A DNA stretch of 53,560 nt from contig CAUUJG010000009.1 in the NCBI GenBank assembly GCA_963545485.1, positions 1 to 53,560 of the forward strand, given 5' to 3'. The notes below the pieces were generated by a model. That model had not been told where the DNA came from. It saw nothing but the letters and a program-made list of their open reading frames with translations, and did no database searches. Positions 25,686-34,089 of this stretch are shown in pieces (within the stretch, counting starts at the first letter, position 1; the number at the start of each line of letters is the position of its first letter). The DNA comes from CAUTUX01 sp963545485 (lineage in GTDB: Bacteria; Bacillota; Clostridia; Christensenellales; CAG-917). Made by a program: the position numbers and the translations under genes.

Positions 25686-28600
25686 TTATTCTACTTTTTG
25701 GGCACCTTTTAGCATTTCAGCTTTTTTCTTATAGAATTCTCTCTTTTTAGTAGCTTCAGCTTCATTTTCAGCAAATAATATTTTTGCCGTTTCTGGGTTT
25801 TGTTTAGCAAGTGATGCATATCTGTTTTCACCCATTAAGAATTCTGAATAATCAGAAATTGGATCTTTACTGTCAATAGTTAATGGAGACTTATCAGATC
25901 CTAAAAGGTCAGGGTTATATCTAAACAATTGCCAGTAACCACTATCAACAGCTTTTTTCATTTCAAGTTGAGACTTTGACATATTAATGCCATGGCTTAT
26001 ACATGGTGCATATGCGATTATAATAGATGTTCCTTTGTATGCTTCGGCTTCAGCAAAAGCTTTAACAACCTGATTCATATCCGCACCCATTGAGACTTGA
26101 GCGACATATACATTGCCATAATCCATAGCTAACGATGCTAAGTCTTTTTTCTTTGTTCTCTTTCCAGTAGCTGCAAATTTAGCTGTAGCACCTGTAGGAG
26201 TTGACTTTGAAGCTTGACCACCAGTATTTGAATAAACTTCTGTATCAAGGACAAGAATATTTACATCGTCTCCGCTTGCTAATACATGATCAACACCATT
26301 GTATCCGATGTCGTAAGCCCATCCATCACCACCGATAATCCAAATTGATTTTTTAATAAACAAATCAGAAGCTTTTTCAATGGTTCCGAGTAGAGTCTTT
26401 AATGAACCTTTAGAAACTTTTTTTTCTGATTTTACAGCAGCCTCAAGAGTCTTGGAAGCATTCTTTGACAAGTTTCCATCATCTTTAACTTCAAGCCACT
26501 TGTTAATTGCGTCTTTTAATTCTTGTGAAATAGCTTCATTGGCTAATTCTTTAAGAATATCTGCGATAACATTTCTTCTTTGTTCAAAAGCGATGCTCAT
26601 TCCGTATCCGAATTCAGCATTGTCTTCAAACAGTGAGTTTGCCCATGCTGGACCGTTTCCTTCATCATTTGTTGTATATGGGCAAGTAGGAGCAGATCCA
26701 CCATATATAGAAGAACAGCCTGTTGCATTTGCAATTACCATTCTATCACCGAAGAGTTGTGTAATTAATTTAACATAGGGAGTTTCACCGCAACCTGCAC
26801 ACGCACCAGAAAATTCAAATAAAGGTTTTTTAAATTGACTGTTTTTAACATTGTTTGCATTGAATTCAGCAGTTGTTTCTTTGAGAGATTGAGAATATTC
26901 CCAATTTTTTGCTTCTTGTTGTATTACTTTTTCTGTAGGTTCAAGAGTTAAAGCTTTTTCTTTTGCAGGGCAAACAAATACACAGTTGCCACAACCAGTA
27001 CAGTCAAAGGGACTTACTTGAATTCTATATTCATAATCTTTAAATCCTACAGCAGGTTTAGTTGTGAAGTTTGCCGGTTTCTTTTTCATTTCATCAGTTT
27101 TGGCAAGAACAGGACGAATCGCAGCATGAGGACATACAAGCGAACAACGGTTACATTGAATACATTTTGATATATCCCAAGTTGGAACACTTACAGCAAC
27201 CCCACGTTTTTCAAATTTTGTTGTTCCAGTAGGAACAATACCTGCTGGATCAAAAGCCGATACAGGTAATTTATCTCCTTCCTGACTTGTTATAGGCGAT
27301 ATAAAGGATTTAAAGTATTTGTCGTTTGGAACAGGAAGAGGAGCCGCACCTTCAGTTGTAGTTTCCCAAGATTGAGGGTAATCGATTTTTTGCAAGTGCT
27401 TGATTGCATTATCAACGCAAGCAATATTCATAGCAACAACGGCATCACCTTTCTTTCCATATGTTTTTTTAATAGCTGCCTTCATAAATTCCTCAGCTGT
27501 TTCATAGGGGATTACTTTTGACAGGAAGAAGAAAGCAGCTTGCATTACAGTATTAACACCCTTTTTAGCTCCAATCTCATCTATAACTTTTTGTCCATCA
27601 AGGTTGTAGAAATTTATTTTCTTTGTAGCTATTTGTCTTTTAATAGTTGCAGGAAGTTTGTTTTCCATTTCTTCTGCCGACCATTGTGAGTTGAGAAGGA
27701 AAGTACCATTTTCTTTAAGATCGCTCAACATATCATATCTTAATACATATGATTCGTTATGACACGCTACAAAATCTGCTTGGTCTATTAAGTATGTGCT
27801 TCTTATAGGTTTATCTGAAAAACGGAGATGAGATATTGTTATACCACCAGATTTTTTCGAATCATATGCAAAATACCCTTGTACATATTTATTAGTATTG
27901 TCTCCTATGATTTTGATTGAGTTTTTATTTGCACCTACGGTACCATCTGAACCAAGTCCATAGAATTTACATGAAATTGTTGAAGCATCGGATGCATCAA
28001 TTTTTTCTTTAACCTCAAGAGATTTGAATGTTACATCATCAGTAATACCTACAGTGAAATGGTCAACTTTATCATTAAGCATATTTTCATAAATAACATT
28101 AACCATAGAAGGATTAAATTCTTTACTACCCAGTCCATATCTGCCAGCAAGCACATCGATATTTTTGTTTTTAGATTTAAGTGCTGCAACAACATCAAGA
28201 TATAAAGGATCACCAAGAGCACCGGGTTCTTTTGTCCTATCAAGAACTGTGATGCACTTGACTGTTTCTGGAATAGCATTGATGAATGCATCAACAGGGA
28301 AAGGACGGTATAGTCTAATTTTAATAAGACCGACATTTTCACCTTTATTTCTATAATAGTCTACAGTTTCTTCAGCAGCTTCAGCACCACTTCCCATTAA
28401 TACTATAATTCTGTCTGCATTTGGTGCTCCGTAGTAGTCAACGAGATTGTATTTTCTTCCGGTAAGGCTTCCAACTTTGTTCATCATTTCTTGAACAATA
28501 TCAGGCACAGCATCATAGTATTTATTTGAAGCTTCTCTGTTTTGGAAGAATATATCTGGATTTTGAGCAGTACCCGTTTGATGAGGATGTGAAGGATTTA

Positions 28601-29219
28601 ATGCTTTTTTTCTAAATTCCATAACAGCACTCATATCTATGAGTTTTTTCATTTCATCATAAGCAATAACATCAATTTTACTTATTTCATGAGATGTCCT
28701 AAAACCATCAAAGAAATGAATAAATGGAATTGAAGACTTCAATGTTGCGAGATGAGAAACAAGAGCCAGATCCATAGCTTCTTGTACACAGTTAGATGCG
28801 ATCATTGCAAAGCCGGTTTGTCTACAAGCCATTACGTCGGAATGGTCTCCAAAAATACTTAATGCATGGCTGGCAACAGCTCTTGCTGATACATGGAAAA
28901 CAGAAGGCAATAGTTCACCGGCTATTTTATACATATTAGGGATCATCAAAAGTAGACCTTGGCTTGCTGTAAATGTTGAGGTTAATGCACCTGCTGCAAG
29001 AGAACCATGCACAGCACCAGCAGCACCAGCTTCTGATTGCATTTCAACAACCTTTACGATATTTCCAAAAATGTTTTTTCTCTGACCGCCAGCCCATTCA
29101 TCACAGCTTTCAGCCATAGGAGAAGAAGGCGTGATAGGGTATATTGCGGCAACATCTGAAAAAGCATATGCAACATGTGCCGCTGCAGTATTTCCATCCA
29201 TTGATAATTTATAACTCAT
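25686..29219 (-). CDS. nifJ: Pyruvate:ferredoxin (flavodoxin) oxidoreductase
   Basis: 1177-residue single-chain PFOR that converts pyruvate and CoA to acetyl-CoA, CO2 and reduced ferredoxin or flavodoxin. The order of domains is normal: N-terminal pyrimidine-binding part (YPITPSSPMAE), gamma and CoA domains, two [4Fe-4S] motifs CIQCNRCSLVCP (about 683-694) and CTGCGNCVFVCP (about 738-749), a further CAGCGE cysteine pair, and the TPP domain (GDGWAYDIG, then SNTGGQASKSTPTG). The ribosome site GGAGGT precedes the ATG. The window's flavodoxins and ferredoxin are natural acceptors. Three GTTAA elements lie upstream of the promoter. Confidence 0.97.
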   Translation of the reverse strand: MSYKLSMDGNTAAAHVAYAFSDVAAIYPITPSSPMAESCDEWAGGQRKNIFGNIVKVVEMQSEAGAAGAVHGSLAAGALTSTFTASQGLLLMIPNMYKIAGELLPSVFHVSARAVASHALSIFGDHSDVMACRQTGFAMIASNCVQEAMDLALVSHLATLKSSIPFIHFFDGFRTSHEISKIDVIAYDEMKKLIDMSAVMEFRKKALNPSHPHQTGTAQNPDIFFQNREASNKYYDAVPDIVQEMMNKVGSLTGRKYNLVDYYGAPNADRIIVLMGSGAEAAEETVDYYRNKGENVGLIKIRLYRPFPVDAFINAIPETVKCITVLDRTKEPGALGDPLYLDVVAALKSKNKNIDVLAGRYGLGSKEFNPSMVNVIYENMLNDKVDHFTVGITDDVTFKSLEVKEKIDASDASTISCKFYGLGSDGTVGANKNSIKIIGDNTNKYVQGYFAYDSKKSGGITISHLRFSDKPIRSTYLIDQADFVACHNESYVLRYDMLSDLKENGTFLLNSQWSAEEMENKLPATIKRQIATKKINFYNLDGQKVIDEIGAKKGVNTVMQAAFFFLSKVIPYETAEEFMKAAIKKTYGKKGDAVVAMNIACVDNAIKHLQKIDYPQSWETTTEGAAPLPVPNDKYFKSFISPITSQEGDKLPVSAFDPAGIVPTGTTKFEKRGVAVSVPTWDISKCIQCNRCSLVCPHAAIRPVLAKTDEMKKKPANFTTKPAVGFKDYEYRIQVSPFDCTGCGNCVFVCPAKEKALTLEPTEKVIQQEAKNWEYSQSLKETTAEFNANNVKNSQFKKPLFEFSGACAGCGETPYVKLITQLFGDRMVIANATGCSSIYGGSAPTCPYTTNDEGNGPAWANSLFEDNAEFGYGMSIAFEQRRNVIADILKELANEAISQELKDAINKWLEVKDDGNLSKNASKTLEAAVKSEKKVSKGSLKTLLGTIEKASDLFIKKSIWIIGGDGWAYDIGYNGVDHVLASGDDVNILVLDTEVYSNTGGQASKSTPTGATAKFAATGKRTKKKDLASLAMDYGNVYVAQVSMGADMNQVVKAFAEAEAYKGTSIIIAYAPCISHGINMSKSQLEMKKAVDSGYWQLFRYNPDLLGSDKSPLTIDSKDPISDYSEFLMGENRYASLAKQNPETAKILFAENEAEATKKREFYKKKAEMLKGAQKVE

Positions 29220-29256
29220 ATATGTTGACCTCCAATGTCCATCTATAAAACATTAA

Positions 29257-29334
29257 ATCATACTAAAATACATGAAATCATCAAAAAATTGCACAAAATA
29301 AAAGTTAAGTAAAAAGTTAAATAAAACTTGTTAA
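29257..29334 (-). promoter_or_regulatory. PFOR promoter with upstream GTTAA repeats
   Basis: On the minus strand: -35 TTGATG (29284-29279), 16-base spacer, -10 TATGAT (29262-29257). On the + strand GTTAA occurs at 29304, 29316 and 29330, i.e. 20-75 bases upstream of the -35, where an activator or regulator could bind. Confidence 0.45.
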
Positions 29335-29708
29335 ATTTCCGATTGAGACAATTTTTCAGATAATGATTTAATGCATTTTATTGTATTTGCCGAAAGAATA
29401 TGTTCGATCTTACAACACTCATCTTCAGCAGTATTTGCATCTACGCCAATCTGCATTAAGAACTTTCTTAACAGATTATGCTTTGTTAAAGTTTCTGTTG
29501 CAATTTGTTTACCTTTTGCTGTGAGAAAAATGTCACCGTAAGGAGCTTTTTCGACTAGTTCCTTGTCCATGAGATCCTTCATAGCAATGCTTACAGCCGC
29601 CTTTGAAACCTTCAATAAATTTGCAACATCAATTGAGCGGGTGGAACCATTGTTTTCAAGCAACAAGATTGCTTCCAAATAATCTTCATTTGATTGTGTT
29701 ATTTTCAC
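29331..29708 (-). CDS. DtxR/MntR-family metal-dependent regulator
   Basis: 125 residues. N-terminal winged helix (NEDYLEAILLLENN..., VSKAAVSIAMKDLMDKELVEKAPYG) and the metal-binding dimerisation domain with TLTKHNLLRKFL and DECCKIEHILS, which holds the conserved Cys-Glu-His ligands. There is no SH3-like third domain, as in the MntR/TroR/SirR type. I chose the GTG at 29708 because GAGGTGAAA sits 4-10 bases before it and the family starts here; a longer in-frame start at 29741 lacks support. It senses Fe or Mn and probably controls PFOR, flavodoxin and ferredoxin genes around it. Confidence 0.85.
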   Translation of the reverse strand: MKITQSNEDYLEAILLLENNGSTRSIDVANLLKVSKAAVSIAMKDLMDKELVEKAPYGDIFLTAKGKQIATETLTKHNLLRKFLMQIGVDANTAEDECCKIEHILSANTIKCIKSLSEKLSQSEI

Positions 29709-29725
29709 TGTTTCACCTCTTTCTA

Positions 29726-29787
29726 ATGATAACAAAGTCAAGTAGAGTAAACAAATAAAAGTTAAATAAAGTTGTTAAAAAAGTTAA
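29726..29787 (-). promoter_or_regulatory. DtxR-family gene promoter with GTTAA repeats
   Basis: On the minus strand: -35 TTGTTT (29754-29749), 17-base spacer, -10 TATCAT (29731-29726). Three + strand GTTAA elements at 29761, 29774 and 29783 lie just upstream of the -35. The transcript start would be a few bases before the GAGGTG ribosome site. Confidence 0.45.
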
Positions 29788-29827
29788 GATAATGCGTGAA
29801 AACAACAGATAAGGAGAAAATCGTTTG

Positions 29828-29879
29828 TTGACGATGAATGTTAAATATGCTTTACTGTATTTGTTAATGTAGATTAACA
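29828..29879 (+). promoter_or_regulatory. DUF3793-flavodoxin promoter and DtxR-like operator
   Basis: -35 TTGACG (29828-29833), 17-base spacer, extended -10 TGC-TTTACT (ending 29856). A perfect inverted repeat, TGTTAAT-GTAG-ATTAACA (29862-29879), covers the predicted transcript start, a classical repressor position. The arms contain the same GTTAA/TTAAC core seen near PFOR and the regulator gene. Confidence 0.55.
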
Positions 29880-29893
29880 TTAGGGAAAGGCGG

Positions 29894-30451
29894 ATGGGCG
29901 AGTTAGAAAAAAGAGTCTGTAAAGGGTGTTGCTTAGGATTATCAGGACTGAAAGCTGCATCGCTTTATTCTGTTAATCCTGAAGTTATGAATTTGGAAAA
30001 GGCAATAACCGATCTGGATTCAAAACTTATAGGAACAGGGTCGAGAGTAAAGATACTGCATAAAAATAGTAAAAGAACATTGATATTTGCATACAACTGT
30101 AAAAGGTTAGAAGAACATCTAAAAGATGAGAAGAATAGAGCATTTCTTGAAAGATATGGATATGGTCACAATGAGAATGCTGATAGTTGTCTTTCAACTT
30201 TATCGATTAAAATGGAATCAAACCTTCAAGAATTTCCACATGAGATTGGTATTTTTCTTGGATATCCTATAGAGGATGTAGAAGGATTTATAAATGATAG
30301 AGATAATTGCATAGCAGTAGGATTGTGGAAAGTATACAGAGATGTAGATAAAAAAAAGAAAATGTTTGAAAAATTTGATGAATATACAAAAGATTTTTCA
30401 AAAAAAATAGAAAAAATTGATAAAATTGAAGAGTTGTTTAAGGAGAATTAA
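29894..30451 (+). CDS. DUF3793 family protein
   Basis: 185 residues of a Clostridia family of unknown function often found beside flavodoxin or iron genes. Recognisable blocks are CCLGLSGLKAASL near the N-terminus and HEIGIFLGYPIEDVEGFI (about residues 115-132). The C-terminus is a charged helix. Cysteines at about 9, 13 and 14 could bind metal or a cluster, but that is a guess. The gene is 2 bases from the first flavodoxin gene and carries the operator described above, so it is probably part of the metal-regulated operon. Confidence 0.75.
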   Translation: MGELEKRVCKGCCLGLSGLKAASLYSVNPEVMNLEKAITDLDSKLIGTGSRVKILHKNSKRTLIFAYNCKRLEEHLKDEKNRAFLERYGYGHNENADSCLSTLSIKMESNLQEFPHEIGIFLGYPIEDVEGFINDRDNCIAVGLWKVYRDVDKKKKMFEKFDEYTKDFSKKIEKIDKIEELFKEN

Positions 30452-30453
30452 AG

Positions 30454-30867
30454 ATGAAGGCGTTGGTAGCATTTTGGTCACAGACAGGGAATACAGAAGC
30501 AATGGCAAATGCAATTGCAGAAGGATTAAAAGATAAATATAGTGTTGACATTGTAAATACAAATGACAAGACCCCGGATGTTGTAGGATATGATTTGATT
30601 GCATTGGGCTGTCCTGCAATGGGTTCTGAAGTTCTTGAAGAAGATGTTTTTGAACCATTTTATCAGTCAATAAAAGAAAAATTGAATAAAGTAAAAGTAA
30701 TATTGTTCGGCTCATACGGTTGGGGAGATGGTGAATGGATGAGAAATTGGCAGGAAGATGTTAAGGAAGCTGGAGCAATATTGTATAACGATGAGGGTTT
30801 AGCAATTCAAGAAGATGAAGATGACATAGTGAATCGTTGTACTGAGTATGCGAAGGGAGTTAAATAG
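30454..30867 (+). CDS. Flavodoxin (copy 1)
   Basis: 137-residue FMN-binding electron carrier. The phosphate loop is FWSQTGNTEAMA (residues 5-16); FMN-flanking segments are LGCPAMGSE and LFGSYGWGDGEWM, whose aromatic residues stack on the flavin. It can replace ferredoxin as PFOR electron acceptor under iron shortage. AAGGAG precedes the ATG. It lies in one operon with the DUF3793 gene. Copy 2, about 190 bases on, is its paralogue. Confidence 0.92.
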   Translation: MKALVAFWSQTGNTEAMANAIAEGLKDKYSVDIVNTNDKTPDVVGYDLIALGCPAMGSEVLEEDVFEPFYQSIKEKLNKVKVILFGSYGWGDGEWMRNWQEDVKEAGAILYNDEGLAIQEDEDDIVNRCTEYAKGVK

Positions 30868-30898
30868 AAATATATAAATTAGTCCTCATATATGTTTA

Positions 30899-30946
30899 GT
30901 GATTATTTTAATCACGATAATAAGAGATCAGCCACGGTCTCTTATT
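30899..30946. terminator. Hairpins between the flavodoxin genes
   Basis: AATAAGAGATC (30919-30929), loop AGCCAC, GGTCTCTTATT (30936-30946), followed by ATTTTATG, is a stable stem that probably ends the first flavodoxin transcript. Just before it GTGATT-ATTTT-AATCAC (30899-30915) is another perfect inverted repeat that could be an operator or part of the terminator. Confidence 0.6.
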
Positions 30947-30999
30947 ATTTTATGCGGAAAAAATTCTATTGATATATTAGACTTGATACCTATAAAATT

Positions 31000-31028
31000 T
31001 TGTAAAAATCTATAAAACATGATAAGAT
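31000..31028 (+). promoter_or_regulatory. Promoter of flavodoxin copy 2
   Basis: -35 TTGTAA (31000-31005), 17-base spacer ending in TGA, -10 TAAGAT (31023-31028). The GTTAA core of the first flavodoxin operon is absent, so the two copies are probably regulated differently. Confidence 0.55.
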
Positions 31029-31054
31029 TAGTGAAGAAAAAGGAGTAAATAAGA

Positions 31055-31462
31055 ATGAAAGCACTAGTAGTATATTGGTCAGAAAATGGACACACAAAAT
31101 CCATGGCACAGACTATAGCAAATGAATTAAAGAAAAAATATGAAGTTACAATTGTTGATGCAACAGAGGATACTCCGGGTGTGGAAGATTATGATGTTGT
31201 CGCTCTTGGCTGTCCAGCACAAGGTGCGGAAAACATAGATCCGTTAGTTTTTGAACCATATTATGAAAATATTAAAAATTCATTGAACGGCAAAAAGGTT
31301 CTTTTGTTTGGTTCTTACGGCTGGGGAGGCGGTGAATACATGCAGACATGGCTTGATGATGTTCGCAATGCTGGAGCGGTAGTCATTGGTGATGGCTTGG
31401 CTGTAGATGAAACTGACGAAAATGTAGAATCGCTTTGTACGGGCTACGCATCTGAAGTTTAA
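31055..31462 (+). CDS. Flavodoxin (copy 2)
   Basis: 135 residues, clearly paralogous to copy 1: phosphate loop YWSENGHTKSMA, LGCPAQGAE and LFGSYGWGGGEYM. The loop Thr-Gly-Asn-Thr of copy 1 is Asn-Gly-His-Thr here and the flavin-stacking region differs slightly, which may tune the redox potential. AAAGGAG precedes the ATG and the gene has its own promoter. A weak hairpin (AAAAGC...GCTTTT, about 31525-31545) with a T-run follows. Confidence 0.92.
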   Translation: MKALVVYWSENGHTKSMAQTIANELKKKYEVTIVDATEDTPGVEDYDVVALGCPAQGAENIDPLVFEPYYENIKNSLNGKKVLLFGSYGWGGGEYMQTWLDDVRNAGAVVIGDGLAVDETDENVESLCTGYASEV

Positions 31463-31606
31463 TATAAAAAACAGCACATCTAATCCGTTAAAATTAAATT
31501 ATTGAAGATATAATGTTTCAATAAAAGCCATTTTGTGTGCTTTTTTGTTGCAAGTTATTATGTATTTATATATTATTTAATATTATAAATTCTACTGGAG
31601 AAATCT

Positions 31607-34087
31607 ATGAAGAAAAGAATTCTTTCAATAATTTCAGTAATTATGTTGACATTGCTTATGGCAGTTTCACTTGCAGCATGTACTGAAATATTTAAGGCGA
31701 ACAAAGAAAAAGATGGTGAGACACCATATCTAACTATACGCTATGACGGATATGAAAAAGTAGTTAAGAAAAAAGACTTTGTACCTATTTTTAGTGCAGC
31801 AGCAGCTCAATATTTAAAACAGGGAAAAACATTTAATGAGGCATTGGATGCTACTATTGAGCAGATTGTTGAAAAATATGTCAGAGTATTTAAGGCAAGA
31901 GCTTATGTCGCAGAAAAATTGAATAAAAATAAATATAGTAATATTGAAGACCTGCTTACGACATCTGAGATAGATAGAGCTGTTAAGGAAACAAATAAGC
32001 AGTTTGAAACACAATTAGCCAGACTCGTTAAATCAGAAATAGATGATGATAAGAAAAATAATGAAGAGAATGAGCCAAGACCAAATCCGAAAGCGAAAAA
32101 ATATATAGTTAAATTTGATTATGGGAAAGGTAAAAAGGACAAAGACGCACCTGAGAAGGTAGAAGTATCGGAAAATTCTAAAGTAAAAAGACCTAAAGAT
32201 CCTACATACGACGGGTATACGATCCATGGTTGGAAAAAGAAAGGAACTGATGAATTATTTGATTTTGATAAAGATAGAATTAATTCAGATATAACTTTAG
32301 AAGCATATTATGAACCTTATACAAAACCAAGAACGCAAATGCCAGAAGTTAATCCAAATTATAAAAATGAAAGTAAAGCATATGATCCAGATAAAGAAAT
32401 TCCAGAAAGTGAAGTAACGAAAAAATTCTTTGATTTGTTAAATGCTGGAGAATATGACTGTGTAGATAAAAAAGGGAAAATGTTAACTGGTACAGGAAGA
32501 GATAAACTTAAATTTAATGAAGTTAAATGGTTTTATGAAGTCGATGGTATAAAAAAATATAAGTTTTTTGAGACTGCGAAAAAAACAATTAAAACTAGAC
32601 TCGGTGCAAAAGGAAATGGACAAGCGTCTGATAATGCAAAGATTGATAGGGAGTTTGATAGATTTTATCAGGAGCAACTTGAAACAGTTCTTGTTGCAAA
32701 AAGAGGAAGATATATTGAAAAACAGATTAAAGCAGGCGTTAAAGAAGAAGAAGTTGAAAATGAATATAATGTGAATGTTGAAATTCAGAGAAGACAACTT
32801 GATGCCCTCACAGTTGACGATACAAATATGTATGCTGAGGCGAATTCAGAGAGATTAAAAAAGTATCAATCATATTTCAAAGAACAAAATAATACGTCAC
32901 TGTATCACAAAGGTTATGCAGATAAATCAAGTGGATTTGTAATTAATATTTTATTTAAATTGAGTAAGGAACAGACAAAAAAACTTGTTGATATGGCAAA
33001 TAATGGAGCAAGCAAAGAAGCAATTATGAATGAAAGAAATAGAATGCTAAAAGAGAAAAAGGTTCGTATCTCTAATCCCAAATATAAGAAAAATACGGCA
33101 GTTTTGAAGAAAGATGATGATTCTTTGATGCTTGAAGACGAAGATGCGAGTGAAGGAAGTCCAGTTTATGATATCTCAAAAATAGTTGATCCAATGACGG
33201 ATAAGAATTTTAAATACAATAAGCTAGGTACTTATTACAATAAAAATAATAAATATGAAAAATTGGTTTCTCTAGGAAAAGATGATCAAGGTAATTATGA
33301 AATTAAATTTGGTGTTAAGGAAGCTGCAAATATGCCTTACTGTCTAAAAGAAGTGGACTTGTATGGAGCTGATGGAATCTTAGATCAAATATACAGAAGT
33401 CTTAAGGAAGTTGATGACAATGACGAACTTTCACAAAATCAGAAATTGTATTGGAAACATAAAATAGCAACAGCATGGCTCTATATGGTAGGAGATGATG
33501 AAGGATCTACATCTTCAAGTTCAAACAATGGAGGTCTTGGATATTTTGTTCAGGGTGATGGGAAGGGTCAATTTATTCCTGAATTTACAGCCCATGCAAG
33601 GGAACTTATAAAGTTAGGTTCAGGCACATATTCAAGCGATCCAAATCTAACAGATCCAACAAAATCATATATAGTTGCAGATAGTTTTTCAAACTCAACA
33701 GACACATCGAATATAAAAGAATCATCAGCATACGCTGGAGTATTCTTTTTATACAATTCAAGAACAGTATGGGATGAAGGTATTCGTGGTATTAAGAAAA
33801 AGAGTGATGGAGATGTTGAACAAGATGCTTCAGGAAAGACAGTAACGGAAGAGTTAATATACAACAAGGAAAGTGGGGCTTTACCAAGTCATTTCATTTA
33901 TCAAAATCATTATAGAGATAAGGATGCAAAATCTATATATGATAGAATGTTTGAATCTGTATTAGCATCTAGATATGAAAAACAAAAGAAAGAAGATACT
34001 GAAGATATAAAACAATCATCAAAGAATGCAGGAAAGATTTCAAACAGTACAAAGCGAAAGATACGTAAGCTCTATAAACGAAAATAA
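31607..34087 (+). CDS. Large lipoprotein, possible SurA/PrsA-like foldase with InlB-type repeat
   Basis: 826 residues. Residues 1-24 are a lipoprotein signal peptide with lipobox SLAAC (lipidated Cys about 25), so it is anchored outside the membrane. Residues about 165-240 match the InlB B-repeat/Flg_new pattern (KVEVSENSKV, PTYDGYTIHGWKKKG, ITLEAYYEPY). Around it there are hints of a peptidyl-prolyl isomerase chaperone: an N-terminal helical region (ATIEQIVEKYVRVFKARAY), FVINILFKLSKEQTKKL like the parvulin HILV motif, and GGLGYFVQGDGKGQFIPEF like parvulin GGDLG. The rest is highly charged. The foldase idea is inference. The next gene, tilS, starts 2 bases later. Confidence 0.6.
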   Translation: MKKRILSIISVIMLTLLMAVSLAACTEIFKANKEKDGETPYLTIRYDGYEKVVKKKDFVPIFSAAAAQYLKQGKTFNEALDATIEQIVEKYVRVFKARAYVAEKLNKNKYSNIEDLLTTSEIDRAVKETNKQFETQLARLVKSEIDDDKKNNEENEPRPNPKAKKYIVKFDYGKGKKDKDAPEKVEVSENSKVKRPKDPTYDGYTIHGWKKKGTDELFDFDKDRINSDITLEAYYEPYTKPRTQMPEVNPNYKNESKAYDPDKEIPESEVTKKFFDLLNAGEYDCVDKKGKMLTGTGRDKLKFNEVKWFYEVDGIKKYKFFETAKKTIKTRLGAKGNGQASDNAKIDREFDRFYQEQLETVLVAKRGRYIEKQIKAGVKEEEVENEYNVNVEIQRRQLDALTVDDTNMYAEANSERLKKYQSYFKEQNNTSLYHKGYADKSSGFVINILFKLSKEQTKKLVDMANNGASKEAIMNERNRMLKEKKVRISNPKYKKNTAVLKKDDDSLMLEDEDASEGSPVYDISKIVDPMTDKNFKYNKLGTYYNKNNKYEKLVSLGKDDQGNYEIKFGVKEAANMPYCLKEVDLYGADGILDQIYRSLKEVDDNDELSQNQKLYWKHKIATAWLYMVGDDEGSTSSSSNNGGLGYFVQGDGKGQFIPEFTAHARELIKLGSGTYSSDPNLTDPTKSYIVADSFSNSTDTSNIKESSAYAGVFFLYNSRTVWDEGIRGIKKKSDGDVEQDASGKTVTEELIYNKESGALPSHFIYQNHYRDKDAKSIYDRMFESVLASRYEKQKKEDTEDIKQSSKNAGKISNSTKRKIRKLYKRK

Positions 34088-34089
34088 AA

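Noticed and set aside
26380..26778. Plus-strand frame of 132 codons within the PFOR gene
   Set aside because: Antisense to the conserved PFOR TPP region; no start signal.
29709..29890. CRISPR-like repeats from the recurrent GTTAA sequences
   Set aside because: Units are only 5-7 bases, irregularly spaced and without constant repeats or spacers; better explained as regulator sites or AT bias.
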